Below are positions 17,448 through 26,165 of a DNA stretch of 64,000 bases, one piece after another. Every line of letters begins with the position of its first letter. Position 1 is the first letter of the stretch. The notes beneath the pieces were generated by a model. The model had not been told where the DNA came from, made no database searches, and saw nothing but the letters and a program-made list of their open reading frames with translations. Origin of the DNA: Halosaccharopolyspora lacisalsi (GTDB taxonomy: Bacteria > Actinomycetota > Actinomycetes > Mycobacteriales > Pseudonocardiaceae); the NCBI RefSeq assembly GCF_014137975.1, contig NZ_JACGWZ010000003.1, positions 461,501 to 525,500 of the forward strand. The letters run 5' to 3'. Position numbers and translations under genes: made by a program.

Positions 17448-17522
17448 GTGCTGGTACGTGACGGTTTCGATCGCCGTGCCCGTGACCGCCCGGCCGAGCG
17501 ACGGGTTGGCGGACATGGATGA
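17448..17522 (+). CDS. Putative leader peptide overlapping the sigma-factor start
   Basis: A 24-codon frame starts at GTG, 12 nt after the only strong ribosome site in the leader (AAAGGGGG). It encodes VLVRDGFDRRARDRPAERR followed by VGGHG. It terminates in ATGGATGA, so its stop overlaps the sigma-factor ATG by 8 nt. That layout allows translational coupling, and the arginine-rich sequence could make sigma synthesis depend on ribosome speed. It might instead be chance in GC-rich DNA. Confidence 0.35.
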   Translation: MLVRDGFDRRARDRPAERRVGGHG

Positions 17523-18006
17523 GCTGACGGCCAAACTCACCGACCTCTACCAACAGCACTACCGGCAACTGCTCCGCATCGCCGCGCTGCTCGTCGACGA
17601 CCGCCCCTCCGCGGAGGACATCGTGCAGGATGCCTTCGTCCGGGTCTACGACTCCCGCTCGAGGCTGCGCGACCCCGACAAGGCGCTGGCCTTCCTGCGT
17701 CAGGCGGTGCTCAACCGCGCCCGTTCGGTGCTGCGCCGCAGGCTGGTGGCCAAGCGGTATCAGCCGCGCATCGCCGTGCCGGACGCCCAGCCCGACAACA
17801 GCAGCCGGGGAGTGGACCGTGCGGTGCTGAGCGCCGCTCTGGCGCGGTTGCCACGCAGGCAACGGGAAGCCGTCGTCCTGCGTTACTACGCGGACTTCAG
17901 CGAATTCCGCACCGCGGAGCTGATGGGCGTTACGCGGGGCGCGGTGAAGTCGTACTGTTCGCGCGGTGTGGCGCGATTGTCGGAAATGCTGCGGGAGCGG
18001 GTGTGA
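17515..18006 (+). CDS. SigE-family ECF RNA polymerase sigma factor
   Basis: A 163-residue ECF sigma factor of the actinobacterial SigE/SigM-like group. Region 2 is LYQQHYRQLLRIAALLVDD with AEDIVQDAFVRVYD. Region 4 is LPRRQREAVVLRYYADFSE with AELMGVTRGAVKSYCSRGVA as recognition helix. The ATG at 17515 starts right at the conserved domain; upstream in-frame GTGs would add a non-conserved tail. Its stop overlaps the GTG of a membrane-anchored partner gene (GTGA), the usual sigma/anti-sigma arrangement. Confidence 0.85.
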   Translation: MDELTAKLTDLYQQHYRQLLRIAALLVDDRPSAEDIVQDAFVRVYDSRSRLRDPDKALAFLRQAVLNRARSVLRRRLVAKRYQPRIAVPDAQPDNSSRGVDRAVLSAALARLPRRQREAVVLRYYADFSEFRTAELMGVTRGAVKSYCSRGVARLSEMLRERV

Positions 18007-19052
18007 ATCACGGGGAGAATCGGGCGGAGACCGATGCCGAGATGGTCCGCGAGGAACTGCACCGCTACGTCGAGGATGTCCGGCCCGCTTCCGACACCCT
18101 GCCCCGGTTGCTGGCCGCGACCCGCCGTCGTCGCTTTTCGCGCCGCGCCCGTCGTCCGCTGGGCGCGGCGGTGGCCGTCGCGGTCGTGGCCACGGGGGCT
18201 TTTCTGGTGGCGCTGGTGGTCGTGCCCGCGGATCGGAGTGTGCCCGCTCCGGTCGGTGTGGCCCCGAACAGCTACCTCGCACAGCCTCGCCCGGGTGTGA
18301 TCGCCGCCTACGACCTCGCTTCCGGTGAGCGGATTCGCGAGGTGTCCCGAGTGCCCGGCCGGTCACCGAGCCCGTTGGCCGTTCACGGCAAGCGCGTCTA
18401 CGCGGTCGCTGCCGAGCGCGACCGCTCCGCCGTCGTCGAGATCATGCCGGACGGAGAACGACGCACGATCGAACGGGCGCCCGCGGGGCAGCGGATCACG
18501 GGGTTGGCTGCCGGCGCGGGTGGTGTCGGTTACCTCGTCGATCACGAGGTGGTCGTCGTCGGGGAACGACACTCGCGCGGGATCACCGTTCCGCGAGGAG
18601 TCGAGGTGGTGGATCTCGCGGTGGGTCCGCGGGGAGGGGTCGCGGTGCTGACGAGGTCACGTGACTCCGCGCTTCGGGCTACGAGTGTCCGGTTCGCCGC
18701 TGCCGGGGCCACCACGCTGACCCCGGTGCTGCGGTCGGAGTGCGGTCCGCTGGCGATCACCTGGACCGAGACCGGAGTGGCGGCGTTGAACTCGGTCGAC
18801 TGCCGTCCCGGCACGATGCGCATCGCGACGTTCGATCCCCGCAGCGGGGAACGTGTCGCGGCGGGCACGCCGTTCGAGGTCGGCCCCTCCGATGGCGGCG
18901 TGGGGCGGATCGGTCTCTCGGCGGACCTGCTGGGCCGCTACCTGGTCTCGGCGGGGGGACGGCGGTGGCTCGTCGACGGTTCGCACATCAGCGGTGTCCC
19001 CTCAAAGTGCGCGGGAGACTGCGTCGCCGCACCCGCCGTGCTGTGGGGGTGA
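18003..19052 (+). CDS. Membrane-anchored sigma-factor partner (probable regulator)
   Basis: A 349-residue protein with an N-terminal cytoplasmic part of ~60 residues rich in acid then arginine (RRRRFSRRARR), one transmembrane helix (AVAVAVVATGAFLVALVVV), and a ~260-residue extracytoplasmic domain of repeated beta segments such as AAYDLASGERIREVSRVPGR and ATFDPRSGERVAAGTPF, suggesting a beta-propeller. Four extracytoplasmic Cys residues in the second half could form disulfides. It is coupled to the ECF sigma gene, so an anti-sigma or signal-sensing role is inferred; no HxxxCxxC zinc motif is seen. Confidence 0.7.
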   Translation: MNHGENRAETDAEMVREELHRYVEDVRPASDTLPRLLAATRRRRFSRRARRPLGAAVAVAVVATGAFLVALVVVPADRSVPAPVGVAPNSYLAQPRPGVIAAYDLASGERIREVSRVPGRSPSPLAVHGKRVYAVAAERDRSAVVEIMPDGERRTIERAPAGQRITGLAAGAGGVGYLVDHEVVVVGERHSRGITVPRGVEVVDLAVGPRGGVAVLTRSRDSALRATSVRFAAAGATTLTPVLRSECGPLAITWTETGVAALNSVDCRPGTMRIATFDPRSGERVAAGTPFEVGPSDGGVGRIGLSADLLGRYLVSAGGRRWLVDGSHISGVPSKCAGDCVAAPAVLWG

Positions 19053-19101
19053 CCTCGCCGTCGGGTTGCCGGCCTCGTGCGGATGTACTGGGCTGATACC
19101 C

Positions 19102-20526
19102 ATGACGGAGACGAAGCGATACGACGTCGTGGTGCTCGGTGGCGGCGCCGTCGGTGAGAACGCGGCGGCGCGGTGCGCGAGCGGTGGACTGTCGGTGGTC
19201 CTGGTCGAGACGGACCGGTTCGGCGGCGAGTGCTCGTACTGGGCGTGCATGCCGAGCAAGGCACTGTTGCGTTCGGGACACGCGCTCGCCGCCGCGCGTC
19301 GCGTCGGAGGCGCACGCGAGGCCGTGAGCGGTGATCTGGACGCGAACGAGGTTCTGCGCAGGCGTGACTCCTTCGCCTCGCACTGGAACGACTCCGGGCA
19401 GGTCGACTGGGCCGAGGGGGCCGGGATCGAGGTCGTGCGGGGTAACGCCCACCTCGTCGGTAACCGTGCCGTGGAGGTTCGGGGCGCGGAGGGTGCGCTG
19501 CGCCTCGACGCGAACCACGCGGTCGTGCTGTGCACGGGCAGCGCCCCGAACCTCCCCCCGGTCCCCGGACTCGATCAGGTCGAACCGTGGACCTCCCGGG
19601 AGGCCACCTCGGCACAGCGGGTCCCTTCCAGCCTCGCGGTGCTGGGGGCCGGCGTGGTGGGAGTTGAGATGGCTCAGGCGTGGGCACGGCTGGGCAGTGA
19701 GGTGACGTTGATCGACACCGGGTCGCGGCCGCTGCACGGGATGGAGGAATTCGTCGGTGAGCTGGTCGCCCAGGGATTGCGCGAGGACGGGGTGCACCTG
19801 CGGACGGACACCTCCCTCAGCCGGGTGACTCCCGAGGAGGGCGGGGTGCGGCTGGAGTTGCAGGACGGTTCCTCCTTCTCCGCGCAGCGCTTGCTGGTCG
19901 CCACCGGTCGCCGGCCCGGGACCGAGGAGATCGGACTCGAGACGGTGGGTCTGCGGCCGGGCGAACCGCTGTCCGTGGACGATCACGGCCTCGTGCGGGG
20001 AGTCGACGGCAGGTGGCTGTTCGTGGTCGGAGACGCGACCGATCAGCCCCGGCTGACCCACCAGGGCAAGTACGCCGCACGGATCGCCGCCGACGTCATC
20101 GTGGCGGCGGCCGACGGCACCGACGTGACGGGAGCCGCGGACTGGAGCACCTACACGGCGACGGCCAACCACGGCGCGGTTCCCCAGGTGGTGTTCACCG
20201 ATCCGGAGGTCGCCACGGTCGGCCGCACGAGTTCGCAGGCCGAACGCGAGGGCTACCGCACGAGCACGGTGGACCTGGAGCTGACGGTGGCCGGGGCGGT
20301 TCTCCACGCCGACGGTTACCGGGGCAGCGCCAGGATGGTCGTCGACGAGGATCGCAAGGTCGTGCTCGGGGTGACCTTCGTGGGCCAGGACGTGGCCGAA
20401 CTGCTGCACTCGGCGACCATCGCGGTGGTCGCCGAGGTGCCGTTGGAACGCCTGTGGCACGCGGTCCCGCCGTTTCCCACCATCAGCGAGGTGTGGCTGC
20501 GGCTGCTGGAAAACTATGGAATGTGA
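19102..20526 (+). CDS. Pyridine nucleotide-disulfide oxidoreductase (dihydrolipoamide dehydrogenase-like)
   Basis: A 474-residue FAD enzyme of the dihydrolipoamide dehydrogenase/mercuric reductase superfamily. The FAD motif is VVLGGGAVGENAAARCA. The redox-active disulfide is C44-x4-C49 in GGECSYWACMPSKALL, a variant of the classical GGTCLNVGCIPSK. The NAD(P) motif is LAVLGAGVVGVEMAQAW near 185, the second FAD segment is LFVVGDATDQPRLTHQGKYA, and the dimer interface contains FTDPEVATVGRTSSQ. The C-terminal His-Glu pair of true LPD is not clearly conserved (HAVPPFPTISE), so the substrate may not be lipoamide. Confidence 0.85.
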   Translation: MTETKRYDVVVLGGGAVGENAAARCASGGLSVVLVETDRFGGECSYWACMPSKALLRSGHALAAARRVGGAREAVSGDLDANEVLRRRDSFASHWNDSGQVDWAEGAGIEVVRGNAHLVGNRAVEVRGAEGALRLDANHAVVLCTGSAPNLPPVPGLDQVEPWTSREATSAQRVPSSLAVLGAGVVGVEMAQAWARLGSEVTLIDTGSRPLHGMEEFVGELVAQGLREDGVHLRTDTSLSRVTPEEGGVRLELQDGSSFSAQRLLVATGRRPGTEEIGLETVGLRPGEPLSVDDHGLVRGVDGRWLFVVGDATDQPRLTHQGKYAARIAADVIVAAADGTDVTGAADWSTYTATANHGAVPQVVFTDPEVATVGRTSSQAEREGYRTSTVDLELTVAGAVLHADGYRGSARMVVDEDRKVVLGVTFVGQDVAELLHSATIAVVAEVPLERLWHAVPPFPTISEVWLRLLENYGM

Positions 20527-20890
20527 GGGGCCGGGCATGGCACGGGAGAACGTTCGGAGCGGTGCCGGACGAGCTGCTCCTGATCATGATATTCATCCTT
20601 TCGGATGGTGTTGCGCACTCGCCCGTCGGAGCCGCTGAGCCATACCGGTGATATTCGTCCGAGTCGGTATTACGCCCCGGAACTGGGATTTCACCGTATC
20701 GGAGCAACTCGCTGCCCGTCCTGGACGATCTCTCGGGGCTTTCGAGGTGCACACGGCCGCGGAGGTCTCGTGTGGCGCGCGCTGATGTCGGCGGTGCAGA
20801 ATGGCGCGGCGAGTGATCGCTCGTTGGTCGATCCGTCGGGACGCGAGGTCGTAGGGGAAGACGTCCCTCGTCGAACAGCGGAGGTCAGCA
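20527..20890. other. Intergenic region, 364 bp
   Basis: No gene is seen. The first 170 bp are AT-richer (CATGATATTCATCC, GGTGATATTCG). The promoter of the DUF3145 gene presumably lies in the right half. Confidence 0.4.
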
Positions 20891-21406
20891 GTGAGCACTC
20901 GTGGTCCTACGTGCGGTCCGGCAAGTGGTGTCGTCTACGTGCATTCCGCGCCGTCCGCCGTCTGTCCACACGTCGAATGGGCGATCTCGGGAGCGCTCGG
21001 TGTCCGAACCGTACTGAAATGGACGGCCCAACCGGCCGCTCCCGGGCAGTTGCGTGCCGAATGCACCTGGTCGGCCGAGCCGGGGACCGGTACTCGGCTG
21101 ATGAGCGCGCTGCGCGCGTGGCCGATGCTGCGCTTCGAGATCACCGAGGATCCCACTCCGGGAGTGGACGGGGAACGGTGCTGCCACGTTCCCGAACTCG
21201 GACTGTGGCGTTCCCGCACGGGAGCCAACGGCGACATCATGGTTTCCGAGGACCAGCTCCGCGCGATCGCGACCGACAGCCGTGGTGCCGAGGCCTTTCG
21301 GCACCGGGTCGAACAGTTGCTGGGGGCGGCCTGGGACGAAGCGCTGGAACCCTACCGCCGCGCCGGTGACGGAGCACCCGTGACCTGGCTGCACAGCGTG
21401 GGATGA
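20891..21406 (+). CDS. DUF3145 family protein
   Basis: A 171-residue protein of the actinobacteria-specific DUF3145 family. Conserved blocks are GVVYVHSAPSAVCPHVEWA near the N-terminus, LKWTAQPAAPGQLRAECTW, and GTRLMSALRAWPMLRFEITE followed by DGERCCHVPELGLWR. The family is widespread and well conserved in actinobacteria, but its function is unknown. The GTG start fits the family N-terminus (MSTRG). No membrane segment is present. Confidence 0.9.
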   Translation: MSTRGPTCGPASGVVYVHSAPSAVCPHVEWAISGALGVRTVLKWTAQPAAPGQLRAECTWSAEPGTGTRLMSALRAWPMLRFEITEDPTPGVDGERCCHVPELGLWRSRTGANGDIMVSEDQLRAIATDSRGAEAFRHRVEQLLGAAWDEALEPYRRAGDGAPVTWLHSVG

Positions 21407-21458
21407 GCAACGCCGCGTTCTCGCGGGAACGCCCGGGTGTCGATGTCACCGTGACAGC

Positions 21459-22067
21459 GTGTGGCAGGCTCGAAGGGTGCCTGCGACCTCATCACCCGGA
21501 CGTTCCGGATCGGCTTGGCCGAAGTGGACGGTGCCGTTGGTCGTTTTGGTCCTGATCACGGCCGTGGCAGGGGGAGTCGCGATTCGTCTCCGCTACGGGC
21601 AGCCCACGGACGCCCCCGCGCAGCCCGCGCCCACTCCCACCCGCGCGCAGGAGCAACCGGGGTCCTCCCGCGTGGTGCTCAGCGAGGGTGCCGCCGAGCA
21701 CCCTGATCACGGCGCCGTGCGTATTCTGCTGCAGACCTACTTCGACTCCGTCAATGTCACGCGCTACGACCGGTGGAAAACGACCGTCGTCCCCGCCAAG
21801 CAGCGGCAGCAACCGAAGGACCAGTGGCTGGAGAACTACCAGAGCACGTCCGACGGCAGCATCAGGATCCACCGGATCACCGGTGGCCCCGACGACTCGT
21901 TGCGCGTGTTGCTGTCGTTCACCAGCGTCCAGGACCCCTCCGACGCCCCGTCGACGATGCGGGTGGGCTGTCTGCGGTGGCGCACGGTCTACCCGATCGT
22001 GCGGTACTCCGGAGGACTGCGGCTCGGGGTCGGACATCCCGGTAACGCCCTGTTCCGCCCCTGCTGA
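21459..22067 (+). CDS. Membrane-anchored or secreted hypothetical protein
   Basis: A 202-residue protein with one N-terminal hydrophobic helix (WTVPLVVLVLITAVAGGVAI) after a short basic segment. A Pro/Ala-rich linker (PTDAPAQPAPTPTRAQEQP) follows, then an extracytoplasmic domain of about 130 residues. That domain (LLQTYFDSVNVTRYDRWKTT, then RIHRITGGPDDSLRVLLSF) resembles NTF2-like or Mce-associated folds, but this is only an impression. An in-frame GTG at 21477 is an alternative start. Its stop lies inside a large palindrome. Confidence 0.65.
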   Translation: MWQARRVPATSSPGRSGSAWPKWTVPLVVLVLITAVAGGVAIRLRYGQPTDAPAQPAPTPTRAQEQPGSSRVVLSEGAAEHPDHGAVRILLQTYFDSVNVTRYDRWKTTVVPAKQRQQPKDQWLENYQSTSDGSIRIHRITGGPDDSLRVLLSFTSVQDPSDAPSTMRVGCLRWRTVYPIVRYSGGLRLGVGHPGNALFRPC

Positions 22068-22118
22068 GGGGAGGCGGCGGCCGGTTTCGCGCGAAACCGG
22101 CCGCCGCCTCCCCTCAGC
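22063..22118. terminator. Perfect 56-nt palindrome, bidirectional terminator
   Basis: The left arm (GCTGAGGGGAGGCGGCGGCC...) pairs base for base with the right arm through the self-complementary centre GGTTTCGCGCGAAACC, giving 28 pairs with no spacer. It includes the stop codon of the upstream gene and ends 22 bp before the stop of the convergent carboxylase gene. As RNA it would form a very stable hairpin terminating both transcripts. Confidence 0.8.
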
Positions 22119-22140
22119 GGATGATCCGAGCCGACCGCGA

Positions 22141-23577
22141 TCACAGCGGGATGTTGCCGTGGTGGCCGCGCCCGGCGGGGGCGGCGGCCAGGGCTTCGGC
22201 GACGCGGCGGCGAGTCTCCTTGGGTTCGATGACCTCGTCGACGACGCCGATGGACTGGGCGCGGTCGACGCCACCAGCGACTTTCTGGTGTTCCTCGGCG
22301 AGCTTGTCCTGCAGGGCTTCGCGTTCCTCCTCGGGAGTGGCGGCCAGGGTTTTGCGGTGGATCACGCCGACGGCGGCCTTGGCACCCATGACGGCGACCT
22401 CGGCCTCGGGCCAGGTGAAGACGGTGGTCGCGCCCAGCGAGCGGGCGTTCATGGCGATGTAGGCCCCGCCGTAGGACTTGCGCAGCACCAGGGTCACCCG
22501 GGGAACGCTGGCCTCGCCGAAGGCGTGCAGCAGTTTCGCCCCGCGGCGCACGACGCCGCCCCACTCCTGGCCCACGCCGGGCAGGTAACCGGGAACGTCG
22601 ACCATGACCAGCAGCGGCACCCCGAACGAGTCGCACATGCGCACGAACCGGGCGGCCTTCTCCGCCGACAGCGAGTCCAGGCACCCGCCCTTGCGCAGCG
22701 GGTTGTTGGCGAGGACGCCGACGGTGCGGCCACCGAGCCGGCCCAGCCCGGTGACCATGTTCGGCGCCCACCTGGCCTGCAGCTCCTCGAAGTCGGCGGT
22801 CCCGAACTCGTCGGTGTCGAGGATGCCCCTGATCACCGGTTTGACGTCGTAGGCCCGCCGTGCGGTCTCGGGCAGCAGCATCCGCAGGTCGCTGCCGGTC
22901 TGCACCGAGGCCAGGTCGAACAGTCCCGGCTGGGCCAGCATCCCGGTCAGGTGCCGGGCACGGACGTAGGCGTCGGGCTCGTCGCGGGCGACCACGTGCA
23001 CCACCCCGGACTTGGACCCGTGCGCCTCGGTGCCGCCGAGACCCTCCTGGTCGATCTCCTCGCCGGTCACGCTGCGCACCACGTCCGGACCGGTGACGAA
23101 CACCCGTCCGTCCGGAGCCATGATCACCAGATCGGTCAGGGCCGGTCCGTAGGCGGCACCACCCGCCGCCGGACCGACCACCACCGAGATCTGCGGGACC
23201 TTGCCCGAGGCGCGGATCATCGCCGCGAACATCTGACCCATCCCGTCCAGCGACTCGACTCCCTCGGGGATCCGAGCACCTCCGGAGTGCCACACGCCGA
23301 TGACCGGGCACCGCTCCCGCACCGCCGTGTCGATGGCCTCCACGATGTGCCCGCACCCCTCGGAGCCCAGCGCACCACCCTTCTTGGTGGCGTCGCTGCA
23401 GTACACGATCACCTTCGCCCCGTCGATGCGTCCCCGCACCGCATACACCCCACTGGCGTCCCGCGGGTGCAACGGCGCCACCGAACCCTCGTCCAACAGC
23501 TGCTCCAGCCGCAGCTGCGGGTCACGCGGATCCTGCTCGGCGCGCTCACTGTCGGGACGCGCGGCCAGCGCGGTCAT
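22141..23577 (-). CDS. accD6: Acyl-CoA carboxylase carboxyltransferase beta subunit
   Basis: A 478-residue biotin-dependent carboxyltransferase subunit that moves carboxylate from biotin to acetyl- or propionyl-CoA, supplying malonyl-CoA. Family landmarks are GRIDGAKVIVYCSDATKKGG, WHSGGARIPEGVESLDG (first oxyanion hole), VVGPAAGGAAYGPALTD, and LRKSYGGAYIAMNARSLGA (second oxyanion hole). Position as last gene of the fabD-fabH-acpP-fabF run equals AccD6 of mycobacteria, where it feeds FAS-II. The ATG follows a strong GGAGGAG. The biotinylated alpha subunit is not in this window. Confidence 0.93.
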   Translation of the reverse strand: MTALAARPDSERAEQDPRDPQLRLEQLLDEGSVAPLHPRDASGVYAVRGRIDGAKVIVYCSDATKKGGALGSEGCGHIVEAIDTAVRERCPVIGVWHSGGARIPEGVESLDGMGQMFAAMIRASGKVPQISVVVGPAAGGAAYGPALTDLVIMAPDGRVFVTGPDVVRSVTGEEIDQEGLGGTEAHGSKSGVVHVVARDEPDAYVRARHLTGMLAQPGLFDLASVQTGSDLRMLLPETARRAYDVKPVIRGILDTDEFGTADFEELQARWAPNMVTGLGRLGGRTVGVLANNPLRKGGCLDSLSAEKAARFVRMCDSFGVPLLVMVDVPGYLPGVGQEWGGVVRRGAKLLHAFGEASVPRVTLVLRKSYGGAYIAMNARSLGATTVFTWPEAEVAVMGAKAAVGVIHRKTLAATPEEEREALQDKLAEEHQKVAGGVDRAQSIGVVDEVIEPKETRRRVAEALAAAPAGRGHHGNIPL

Positions 23578-23623
23578 CGGACTCCTCCACGGGTGACGGA
23601 TGGTTGACGTACTGCTACAGCGC

Positions 23624-24865
23624 TCAGGAACGGGTGAACGCCAGCGCGACGTTGTGCCCACCGAACCCGAACGAGTCGTTGACGGCGGCGTCGAGCTCGA
23701 CCTTGCGCGGCTCTCCGGCCACCACGTCGAGCTCGACCTTCGGATCGAGGTTGTCCAGGTTCCGCGTCGCCGGGATCACCCCGTTGTGCAGCGACAGGAC
23801 GGTGACGATGCTTTCCACCGCACCAGCACCACCGACCAGGTGCCCCAGGGATCCCTTCGGAGCCGTGAGCACCACGTGGTCCCCGAGCGCCTTGCGCACG
23901 GCGGTGGATTCACCCACGTCACCGACCACGGTGGAGGTGGCGTGGGCATTGACGTGCCCCACCTCGTCGGCGGTCAGCTCCGCGTTCTGCACCGCGCTCC
24001 GGACCGCCTTCACCTGACACTCCGGATCGTTGCCCGTGATGTGGTAGGCGTCCGAGGTGATGCCAGCGCCCGCCAGCCGCGCGTACACGCGAGCTCCACG
24101 TGCCCGAGCGTGCTCGGCGCTTTCCAGCACGACCACACCGGCACCCTCGCCCATGACGAAACCGTCCCGATCCGTGTCGAACGGCCGGGAGGCCTCCTCC
24201 GGCGCGTCGTTACGGGTGCTCAGCGTTCGGGACTGGGCGAAACCGGCGACCGTGATCGGATGGATGCAAGCTTCCGCACCCCCCGCGACCACGACGTCGG
24301 CTCGCCCGGACCGGATCATCTCCAGCCCGGTGGCCAAGCCCTCCGAGCCCGAGGCGCACGCCGATGCGGGCGAGTGCACGCCCGCACGGGCCTTGAGCGC
24401 CAGGCTCACGTGCGCGGCCGGACCGTTGGGCATCAGCATCGGCACGGTCAGCGGCGAGACCTTGCGCAATCCCTTGTCCCGGAGCAGGTCGTTCTGCTCC
24501 AGCAACGTGAGCGGCCCACCGATGCCGGTGCCCAGTGACACCCCGAGACGGTCCGGGTCGACCGGCTGCTGCTCGTCGGTGGGCAGCTCGAATCCCGCGT
24601 CGGCCCACGCCTGGTGAGCCGCGATGACGCCGATCTGCTCGCACCGGTCCAGTCGCCGCAACTGCACGCGGGGCAGAACCTCGCTCGGTTCCACCGCCAG
24701 CGTCGCGGAGAGCCGGGCCGGCAGCTCGTAGGTGTCGACCCACTCCGCCTCGTTCTTGCCGACGCCACTGCGTCCACTGATCAGGCCGTCCCAGGTCGAC
24801 GCTACGTCACCGCCGAGCGGTGTCGTCGCGCCGAGCCCAGTGACCACGACATCGGTCGCACTCAT
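23624..24865 (-). CDS. fabF: Beta-ketoacyl-ACP synthase II
   Basis: A 413-residue KAS II (FabF/KasA type) that elongates acyl-ACP with malonyl-ACP. The N-terminus reads VVVTGLGATTPLGGDVASTW. The nucleophile Cys is in ACASGSEGLATGL, and the two catalytic His are in VNAHATSTVVGD and KGSLGHLVGGAGAVE. The C-terminal glycine-rich NDSFGFGGHNVALAF closes the active site. It overlaps acpP by ATGA, so carrier and synthase are coupled. Only one KAS II follows here, whereas mycobacteria have kasA and kasB in tandem. Confidence 0.95.
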   Translation of the reverse strand: MSATDVVVTGLGATTPLGGDVASTWDGLISGRSGVGKNEAEWVDTYELPARLSATLAVEPSEVLPRVQLRRLDRCEQIGVIAAHQAWADAGFELPTDEQQPVDPDRLGVSLGTGIGGPLTLLEQNDLLRDKGLRKVSPLTVPMLMPNGPAAHVSLALKARAGVHSPASACASGSEGLATGLEMIRSGRADVVVAGGAEACIHPITVAGFAQSRTLSTRNDAPEEASRPFDTDRDGFVMGEGAGVVVLESAEHARARGARVYARLAGAGITSDAYHITGNDPECQVKAVRSAVQNAELTADEVGHVNAHATSTVVGDVGESTAVRKALGDHVVLTAPKGSLGHLVGGAGAVESIVTVLSLHNGVIPATRNLDNLDPKVELDVVAGEPRKVELDAAVNDSFGFGGHNVALAFTRS

Positions 24866-25101
24866 GCGTTCTTGGCGATGTAGTCCACCGCATCGCCCAC
24901 GGTCTTGAGGTTGGCCAGTTCGTCGTCGGGGATCTTGACCCCGAACTTGTCCTCGGCCTGCACGGCGATCTCCACCATGGACAGCGAGTCGATGTCGAGA
25001 TCGTCGACGAAGGACTTCTCGACGGCCACGTCCTCGGCGTCCACACCGGCGACCTCTTCGACGATGCCGGCCAGTCCCTGGGTGATTTCCTCGTTCGGCA
25101 C
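24862..25101 (-). CDS. acpP: Acyl carrier protein
   Basis: A 79-residue acidic carrier protein. Ser39 in DLDIDSLSMVE is the phosphopantetheine attachment site. Helix sequences EEITQGLAGIVEEVAGV and DDELANLKTVGDAVDYIAKN are typical of actinobacterial AcpP/AcpM. The start is GTG (encoding VPNEEITQG), with AAGGAAGG upstream; longer in-frame starts would add a low-complexity tail. It lies 80 bp after fabH and overlaps fabF. Confidence 0.95.
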   Translation of the reverse strand: MPNEEITQGLAGIVEEVAGVDAEDVAVEKSFVDDLDIDSLSMVEIAVQAEDKFGVKIPDDELANLKTVGDAVDYIAKNA

Positions 25102-25181
25102 GGTGTTTCCTTCCTTGTTCACGCCTGACGACCGGACGGACCCGGTCGGGCTTGGGGAGTCGGTGTGGGCGTCGGTCGCGG

Positions 25182-26165
25182 TCACGGGCAGACCACCACC
25201 TGACCGGCGTAGGACAGTCCCGCGCCGAAACCGACCAGCAGCAGCACATCCCCGCTGGAGATCTCGCCCGCAGACCGCATGTGGTCGAGCGCGAGCGGGA
25301 TCGAGGCGGCGGAGGTGTTGCCGGAATGCACGATGTCACGAGCGACCACGAGGTCGTCACGGGCACCCTGGCTCTGTAGCTTCTTGGCGATCGCCTCGAC
25401 GACGCGCAGGTTCGCTTGATGGGCGACCAGCGCGTCGATGTCGGACAGTTCGAGGCCGGCCCGTGCCACGGCGTCGGCGGCCACCGGGGCGACCTGAGTG
25501 GTCGCCCACCGGAAGACCGCCTGACCCTCCTGGTAGATGTAGCGGTTGTCCCGCAGGTAGATGGTGTCGACGAGATCTCCCGCGCTGCCCAGCGAGGCCG
25601 GCCCGATGGCGGGTTCGTCGGCAGGACCCACGACAGCCGCTCCGGCGCCGTCGGCGAAGATGATGCAGTTGGCGCGATCCTGCCAGTCGATCCACTCCTG
25701 GAACCGCTCGGCGCCGATGACCAGCACGCGGCGCACGGTCCCCCCGCGCACGGCGTCGGAAGCCACGTTGAGGGCGTAGCAGAACCCGGCGCAGGCGGCG
25801 TTGAGATCGAAAGCCCCGGAGGCCTTGATGCCGATCCGGTCGGCGACCTGCGCCGCGGCGTTGGGGATCGGTCCCGGCATGGTGCAGGTCGCGATGATCA
25901 CCTGGTCCACGTCGGACGGGCTGAGGCCCGCGTCGGCGACGGCCTTCGCGCCGGCCTCCACGGCCATGTTGACCACGGTCTGGTCGTCCTCACCGAGCCT
26001 GCGGCTGACGATGCCGACGCGCTGCTGGATCCACTCGTCGCTGGTGTCGACGAGCTGGGCGAGATCGTCGTTGGTGACCGTCCGATTGCCCTGGGCACTT
26101 CCGGAACCGAGGAGCCTGGTGGCGGCGGGACCACTGTTCAGCGTCATGGTGGTTCGGTTGGTCAC
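25182..26165 (-). CDS. fabH: Beta-ketoacyl-ACP synthase III
   Basis: A 327-residue KAS III that starts fatty-acid or meromycolate chains by condensing acyl-CoA with malonyl-ACP. The catalytic triad is Cys125 in NAACAGFCYALN, His in VAHQANLRVVEA, and Asn in DIVHSGNTSAASIP. The N-terminal substrate loop DTSDEWIQQRVGIVSR is conserved. The GTG start overlaps the fabD stop (GTGA). In mycobacteria fabH is elsewhere, whereas the streptomycete order is fabD-fabH-acpP-fabF, as here. Confidence 0.95.
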   Translation of the reverse strand: MTNRTTMTLNSGPAATRLLGSGSAQGNRTVTNDDLAQLVDTSDEWIQQRVGIVSRRLGEDDQTVVNMAVEAGAKAVADAGLSPSDVDQVIIATCTMPGPIPNAAAQVADRIGIKASGAFDLNAACAGFCYALNVASDAVRGGTVRRVLVIGAERFQEWIDWQDRANCIIFADGAGAAVVGPADEPAIGPASLGSAGDLVDTIYLRDNRYIYQEGQAVFRWATTQVAPVAADAVARAGLELSDIDALVAHQANLRVVEAIAKKLQSQGARDDLVVARDIVHSGNTSAASIPLALDHMRSAGEISSGDVLLLVGFGAGLSYAGQVVVCP

